Shown piece after piece: positions 14,277 through 19,746 of a DNA stretch of 19,746 nt. A model generated the notes under the pieces. It ran no database searches and was not told where the DNA came from. It worked only from the letters and a program-made list of their open reading frames with translations. The stretch is from Chromera velia (taxonomy: Eukaryota > Sar > Chromeraceae), in NCBI GenBank assembly GCA_018398765.1, contig JAHBMJ010003947.1, forward strand, positions 8,590 through 28,335, in the 5' to 3' direction. Position 1 is the first letter of the stretch. Each line of letters starts with the position of its first letter. A program made the translations under genes and the position numbers.

Positions 14277-17200
14277 CTGCAGATTCTCTCACACACCCGA
14301 CCAGAGGGAAGCACAGTTAAGAAGGAGACAAGGCATGCCACGAAGGAGAAAATGGGGACGGACACAAAAAGTCGCAAGAATGAGAGTTGTCACAAAATGC
14401 CGATGATCACCTTATGACAAGGAAAACGAAAGCAGGGACGCGAGAGAAGACAAGAGAAAATAATGAAGGAGCAGAGAAGACGTGCTCGGCCGACCGAAAG
14501 ATGGTCATTTTCGAGGTTGAAGAGGTTGGCAAGAGTGCGTGGTTGGCCTTCAGAATTGAGAGCCACTCGGGATCAAAACTGCAACCAGTGAATGAAGGGA
14601 GAAACAATGCACATGCATGTACCCCAACTGTGCGTACATCCATGAATGAACATACGCAAAGGCACTCATTCAAGTGAGTTGTCGGGAGGGACACACGCAA
14701 AGTGGAGAGCGTGTATCCATTTGACGCTGTCTCTTTGTTCCTTTATCTCTGTCTTTGTCTTTCTGTCTGTCTGCTTGCTTCACTGTCGGTCTGTCTGTGT
14801 ACCTTTCTGTCCGCCTGTCTGTCCGATCACCGGTCTAACTCTCTGTATTTTTCTGACTGACTGACCAGATGACTGGCTGCGGTCGGTTGTGACGATTCCT
14901 TGGCGGTGCTTGGTAAAAGGGACGCGGCGGGGGCATGGAAGGAGGAAGGGGGGGTGGAGGGAGAGGCTGTACGTTTTGTTCTACAGGTTTCGCCTGTTCT
15001 GTCACTCCCTGTCCCTGTGGAACGGCTGCAGAAGAAGCTGCAGCTGCTGAGGGACCCTGTGCAGGTGCAGGCGCGTCTGTCTGAGATTCTCCGGGTCCGT
15101 TCGTGGTTTGCATCTCTGTTGGGTTTTTTGACTGTGTGTCGACTTCCCCGATTGTGGCAGGAGGGTTCTGAAGGTCCTCAGGCGGTCCTTCTATTGGGGC
15201 ATCGACAGCCTCTCCCAGTGTCCCCTCCTCTCCCTCATCTACCATTGGGGCTCCGTCCCCTTCTCCGGCGGGATGGGGGAGCTCAGACTCTTCAAGTGAC
15301 TCCGGCTGGGGCTCTTCATCTCTTTCCAAATCCAAATCGGGATCGTCTTCGTCATCCTCTTCTCCCTCTCCTTCTCCCAGGCCCTCCTCCTCTTCCTTCA
15401 CCTCTCCGTCCTTGACTTCGGGAGGATCTGGACTCCCAACTGCCTGGTTGCCTTCCGGAGGGTCGCCTGCCTCTCCTACAGGGGGGGGCATCGCGGCAGG
15501 CTCCGCAGGGCGGTCCGGTGCTGCAGTGGGAAGAGAAGAAGCAGACAGACAGAAAATATGGCTTTATGGGTATGCTGGCTGGGTGTCTTCTTTGATCCAG
15601 TGAGTCGTCGGGTTTCTTTTTGATTCTCATACGATTCTACGGCATCGCACAAGATGTTTCTTTTTCTCTGCTCTCTCTCTCTCCCTTTGCACATTCATTT
15701 ATCCCCCTTTTCCGCCCCCCTTTCTTTTTGCCGTCTTTTGTCATTTCGGGCCTTATTCTTTGACTCTCGGCCGCCCATCCCTTCCACCTCTCTATTTTTG
15801 TCTTCCAGTGTTGTTTCTTCTTGCGTGAAATTCGCATTCCATGCCTTACTCTGCTTTTCTTGCAACTACAGCCAGCCAGCCCTATAGACGACTTTTTCTT
15901 CCTCCCCGCTTGCAAGCGGAAAGAAAAACTAACGAACGAACGAACGAACGAGCGAACAGAGGGACGGACGGACGAACCAGAAAGAGTGAGGACTCTAGGG
16001 CCCCCGTGACTGTGCGCGTTCTGAAAGGGAACAGAGTGGAATGGCAGCTTGGCTTTCTTGTACCCACGGGGAAGCTGAGGGTCGATCTTCAAAACCTGCA
16101 GGGACAGGGAAGGAAGAAGGGGGGGGGGGGGAAAGCCAGAAGGCTTATCTCTTGTTTGTGTGTGGGCAGGCACCTGATGAAAGAGAGTCTCTTCACGCAC
16201 AGCCACCAAGAGAGACGAACACGGTATGCATGTCACAGTCATTTTAGAGGTACTTAAGTTGGTGTCTGTATCTTTGAAGGCGTCCACGCACTCTCTGTGT
16301 CGGTCTGTCTCCGTGCTTTTCTTTTTTTCCCATCTCCGCCCCCCTCTCTTTTGTGGTGCAGTGGAGGGGGAGGGATGTCCGCTTTGTCCTCCCTCCTGAC
16401 TCCCAACCTTTCTTGGTTCTCTCTCTCTGTTCTGATTGCCACTGCCTACCTGAAGGAAGCCCGGCTTTGTCGGCTTGGAGAGGGCAAGGAATCTGCAGGC
16501 AGTACGGGGAAGAAAGTAGGGTCACTGATGAGTGAAAGACAGGGAGAAAGAGCAGCGAGAGAGTGATCTTTGTCCGGAAAACTCCATTCGCTTCAATACT
16601 TCCCCCTTTTTTGATCACTTGTAAGCAGAAACAGAAAAAAATATCTCATCCATTCAAATCGCCCCCAACGGAAAGCAGACTGAAAATTCCGGTTTGTGTT
16701 CAAAATATTCGGGCAGTTCTTTCTTGAATGACGGGGCTCTGTCCATCCTTTTCTCTATGAACAGAAGACCTAGCAGAAGACATAAGGGGAAAGTTCAAAA
16801 CTGGGTGGAGCAACAATAATTCTGGAGGAACAACAGGAGCCTGCCATGAGGATTGAGGGTGGTACGTAGGAGCAAAAGAGAAGATACATTTACCGTCAAA
16901 GCGCGTGTATGAAGCAGACCGACCGACCTTGTGGCAGAAGGCTTCCTCAGTTCTGGAGGCACGTCAACAGAGAGAACCCCCTCTCCCGTAGCTTCAGCAG
17001 AACCGTCAGCCAGCATATCCACGTCTCCCCCGTCTCCCCTTTGCCTCTTTCCACTGGACAGACGGACCACTGCCTGATGGGAGGGACTCTTCGTTCCCTC
17101 TCCGTCTCCCTCGGCTGGTCCTTCGGCTTCTTCTCCTCCCTCGCCCTCTGCAGGCTCCTCCTGCGATCTCTTTGTTCCTCTCTTATCATCTCCGTTGCAG

Positions 17201-18687
17201 GAAGAGGAAGAGGAAGAGGAAGAGGAGGAAGCAGACGAAGAAGAAGAGGACGGGGCTACTGGTCGAGGCGGGCTTCGAGAAGCAGAGCGCGTCGGGGCTT
17301 CAACAGGTTCTTTCTTTTCCTCTGTCTCATGAGGAATCAGAGCAGCAAACTTTACATGAAGGTGGCCAGCAAACCAGAAATCTCTGCAAGGAACCAAAGA
17401 GACAGACCGAGCAAGAGCGTATGAGAGCGAAAACACGCAAAGCAGCGGCCCGTCTCCACGAGCAAATCGACACCAGACGCGCATTATGTTTTTTCCTTCC
17501 CTTCTGCTGGAGCTTTCTTTTTTAGCGAATAGTCTTTCTGAAAAATCTAATCGCTGTCAAAGCGCCTGACTGAACTCGGCTGTCCGGAAAAAAGTTTTGC
17601 TCAAACAGGTCAAGCGCCTGACTTTGCATTCGTGTGCTCGTCTGTACAGAAGAAAACGAAACCAAAGTAGTGCAAGCAAGCTGCGAAACATCGTGCTTGC
17701 CGACCTCTTCTTCCCATGCGGCCAAAACTGATTGATTGAACATCAGGCCCTCCAACAAGCAAGCAAAGCAAGCAAAGCAAGCAAGAAGCAAATAACAAAA
17801 CAAATAAATAAAGAAGGAAAGAAAGTGACCGGCTGACTTACGGTTTCATCGTCTTGAGCAGGTCCATAGTGGCGGGGTTTCCCAGAATTCCGTCTCTCAT
17901 TTCCTCTGCGAAGAACGGTTTGTCCTTCATCAGCTTCCTCCCGTCCCCCCAGTCGTGGATGCATGCGGGCCAGTCGTGGGATATGCACACGTTCACGCGC
18001 TCCTTCACAAGTGACAGTTTCTTCACCTGATGGATTGGATTGGATTGATGGTCAGAGATGATATGGAGGGAAAAAGAATCACTTTAGAAACCTAATCAAT
18101 TCGGTTCTCTTCCTTGAGGAAGCTCGACGGCTGTGCACATATTCGGAATGAAAAGGCGAAACAGAATTAGATGCAAATGAATGTCGTTGTTGTTCTGCCA
18201 TTCACCTATGTCGTCCTTGTTGCTGCAGCTGCACGAAAGAGCGGTTTCTTCCAAGACAACAAAAGGCGAGCTTCATTCGACAGAGTACAGAAGCCAGACC
18301 AGAAAAAGGAGGGACAAGGCGCAACCCCAAAAAAGAAACGCAGCGACAGCAACCAATCGTCACACCATTCGCAAAGCCCAATCGTGTAGGAAGGAGCATC
18401 AATTTTGGGATTCACAGAACGTTTCCTTCCACGTTGACTGTCACTAGGTTAACAGGGACACAGAATCCTAATTTCGGACACAAATTCATTTATTTGCACC
18501 TTTCAGGAGGCCACACTGACCAACCAACCGACGGACCTCGTATTCTCTGACGTGGTAGGCCGATCGTTTGGTGCGGTCATCGTACGGTGGGGTCTCGAAG
18601 TACCCTCTGCAGTGGAGTGGAAAGGGACCAGGGAAACTTGCACGCACATCCACGCATGCACGCACGCACGCACACGCAATAAGAGCA

Positions 18688-18724
<37 letters not shown>

Positions 18725-19550
18725 TCCGAGGCCCGTCAAAGAAATACAAACACGACACATGGCCATCCATCTACACACAGAGGAAGAAAGACCAAGCCAG
18801 CCTCAGAGAAAAACCCTCAGAGGGACCATTTAGGGCACACGCAAACCCGGCGAAGACGCAGGAACACAGCGACGTCTCGTTTCGTATGAACATTTCTCCG
18901 AACAGGGAAAAGAAGCAAACAAACATCGACACTTCAATGCATCCAAACAAAGAGCCCTCCAGACTGACTTCGTGAAATCGTGCATTTTATATATTCCACT
19001 CAAGCCTGCACCCACTCATTCAGACAACACACACAGGATCTTTTCCGCGCCATCAAGTGAGTGCACTTGTCAGAGAGGCACGCCGCCCTCGATCAAGATT
19101 CCCTCTCCTCAACCCGCGATTCCCACAGTGTCCCCCCTCCCGTTCGAGCCTTTTCTAGCCCAAAGAAGGTTTATGGGAGAGCGGCGATCTGACAAAAAAG
19201 GAAAATGATCTTTTTTTCTTCTTCACAAGCAGAGGAAGAAGAGAGAGAAAGCAGGTGACGAGGGAAAGAAAGTGTGGCAACGAAATCACTGGAGAGACAT
19301 ACACCCCCGACTCGCAGCTGTGTCTGCTTCTTTGCCAAAATGCCTCATCTCTAGTTCTGCATGTCTTTGCAAGCTCAGCCCCCCACCTGCAATCCGGAGA
19401 GGCCCCACTCGAATCACCCCCGAGTGACCCAGATAGAAAATATCAGGTGCCACCCAGCCACCGAAGTATCTGGATGGATCGACCAAGACACAAGTGGGCA
19501 GGGAGAAGAAAACGCAGCAGCAGAGCCGGATGAACAGGGCATAACACATA

Positions 19551-19589
<39 letters not shown>

Positions 19590-19746
19590 ATAACATTGCT
19601 TTTGCTATTTCTGCGTCGAAATTCGCTTTTAGCAGATACCGAAAAGCGGTTTTACAGTCAGAAGAAGGATTGAAAAGATCAAACACGCCATTTCCTAAGG
19701 TCTGGATAGTTTAATCCCGCACAACCTGAAGAAAGCTGGAGCGCCC
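13877..19746 (-). CDS. DBR1: RNA lariat debranching enzyme Dbr1, multi-exon, 5' end missing
   Basis: Dbr1 hydrolyses the 2'-5' bond of excised intron lariats in the nucleus. Exons in transcript order are 19387-19469, 18969-19005, 18537-18606, 17842-18026, 16928-17383, 16450-16492, 16068-16095 (end uncertain), 14866-15520 and 13877-14276. All junctions are GT-AG and every phase matches. Conserved blocks in order are FGGWVAPDIFYLG, LSGIYKMHDF, GYFETPPY with SAYHVR, CISHDWP (metal-ligand His), WFAGHLHVKFAALIPHE (the GHLH metal-ligand pair) and ATRFLALSKP...GFLQ. These match the metallophosphoesterase core and start of the Dbr1 C-terminal domain. A further 21-base exon at 19726-19746 ending CAG/GT is phase-compatible. 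The first 80-100 codons, with the N-terminal metal ligands and GNHE motif, lie off the right edge. The tail is acidic and Pro-rich and ends in an RGG-type sequence. The exons give about 650 residues against roughly 540 for the whole human enzyme. Confidence 0.93.
14742..14826 (+). repeat. CTGT-rich simple sequence in DBR1 intron 8
   Basis: Imperfect CTGT/CTTT units run along the plus strand just beyond the exon 8 donor. In the transcript they read as an A/G/C-rich tract. Confidence 0.7.
14866..15520 (-). CDS. DBR1: DBR1 exon 8: acidic, Pro-rich tail
   Basis: It enters in phase 1 after a TGCAG acceptor and leaves in phase 2 at a GTCAGT donor, whose TG is completed to Trp by the next exon. The start is Glu/Asp-rich with EEDDEDD and DLDLERDEE; the end is Pro-rich with QPLPPPPLPP and FYQAPPRN. 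Acidic tails also occur in other Dbr1 proteins. Frame and phase support inclusion; homology does not add much. Confidence 0.7.
15931..15974 (+). repeat. (AACG)n and (GGAC)n microsatellites in DBR1 intron 7
   Basis: Five to six AACG units are followed by GGACGGACGGACG. The region lies inside the predicted intron between exons 7 and 8. Confidence 0.8.
16450..16492 (-). CDS. DBR1: DBR1 43-base micro-exon
   Basis: It completes the split Arg codon from exon 5 and encodes FLALSKPTKPGFLQ. This aligns with the conserved FLALDKCLP...FLQ segment of Dbr1. It lies between a TGCAG acceptor and a GTAGGC donor. Without the Dbr1 alignment it would be invisible to ORF-based methods. Confidence 0.88.
16945..17326 (-). 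other. About 125-residue low-complexity insertion within DBR1 exon 5
   Basis: It separates HLHVKFAALIPHE from SATRFLALSKP, which in animal Dbr1 are about a dozen residues apart. It holds a Ser tract of about 20, a Glu/Gly-rich stretch and basic pieces DDKRGTKR and SSGKRQR. It stays in frame across the whole exon. It is a lineage-specific loop, possibly carrying a nuclear signal. Confidence 0.8.
17755..17786 (+). repeat. AAGC/AAAGC repeat in DBR1 intron 4
   Basis: CAAGCAAGCAAAGCAAGCAA type units lie close to the GTAAGT donor of exon 4. On the transcript strand they read as a TTGC-rich tract. Confidence 0.8.
18689..18722 (+). repeat. (GA)n microsatellite in DBR1 intron 2
   Basis: About 16 GA dinucleotides lie upstream of the exon 3 acceptor on the transcript strand, where they read as a (TC)n pyrimidine tract. 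A cluster of CACG/ACGC units precedes it at 18640-18676. Confidence 0.95.
19553..19584 (+). repeat. (CA)n microsatellite in DBR1
   Basis: About 15 CA units lie some 85 bases upstream, on the transcript strand, of the GGWVAP exon acceptor. Confidence 0.95.

Noticed and set aside
13877-14377. Secreted 166-residue protein with an apparent signal peptide on the minus strand
   Set aside because: The first codon is TTG, not ATG, and the hydrophobic start is the translated pyrimidine tract of an intron. The CTGCAG acceptor at 14277-14278 joins DBR1 exon 8 in phase, so only the rest is coding.
14900-15415. Plus-strand ORF of 171 codons
   Set aside because: It is the complement of DBR1 exon 8; its Leu/Pro-rich sequence is the shadow of Glu/Gly/Pro codons.
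16909-17424. Plus-strand ORF with an Arg/Gly-rich RGRGRGRGG stretch
   Set aside because: It is opposite DBR1 exon 5; the Arg/Gly run is the complement of the Ser tract.

Overview
This is nuclear DNA from a eukaryote. It carries spliced genes with GT-AG introns and long pyrimidine tracts before TGCAG acceptors, several classes of transposable element, and microsatellites. I see no operons, ribosome binding sites, rRNA, tRNA or CRISPR. GC-rich exons full of Ser/Ala/Pro/Gly runs sit among AT-rich repeats, and there is a CxHG zinc-motif repeat protein. A unicellular alga or protist fits best; a chromerid-like alveolate is only my low-confidence guess.

Layout: (1) 1-2486, plus strand: a gene for a protein with a tandem array of 18-residue CEHG-type CHCC units. 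I model it as two exons (251-631 and 1113-2486) joined in phase 0. A one-exon version starting at 1107 remains possible. (2) 2487-6953: gene-poor, AT-rich DNA holding a 449-bp near-perfect foldback element (3116-3564) and the left arm of a larger inverted repeat (5301-5570 and 6090-6150). (3) 6986-9628, plus strand: an uninterrupted 880-residue ORF with an N-terminal Ras-associating/ubiquitin-like fold and a central PH domain, preceded by a short upstream ORF that overlaps its start codon. (4) 9629-13876: a transposon graveyard. It contains the right arm of the large inverted repeat, a degraded LINE-like fragment on the minus strand, and at least three elements of one family with CTAGGC/CTACGC termini, internal A-tract/T-tract modules and 8-bp target duplications. 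One of these is nested inside another. (5) 13877-19746, minus strand: the RNA lariat debranching enzyme DBR1, assembled from nine exons with matching phases (possibly ten). Its first roughly 80-100 codons lie beyond the right edge.

The three genes have no evident shared pathway. DBR1 linearises intron lariats. The RA-PH protein looks like a membrane-associated small-GTPase effector or scaffold. The CHCC-repeat protein has no function I can assign. The most useful results are the exon-level reconstruction of DBR1, the TIR family defined by its target duplications, and the inverted arms flanking the intronless RA-PH gene.
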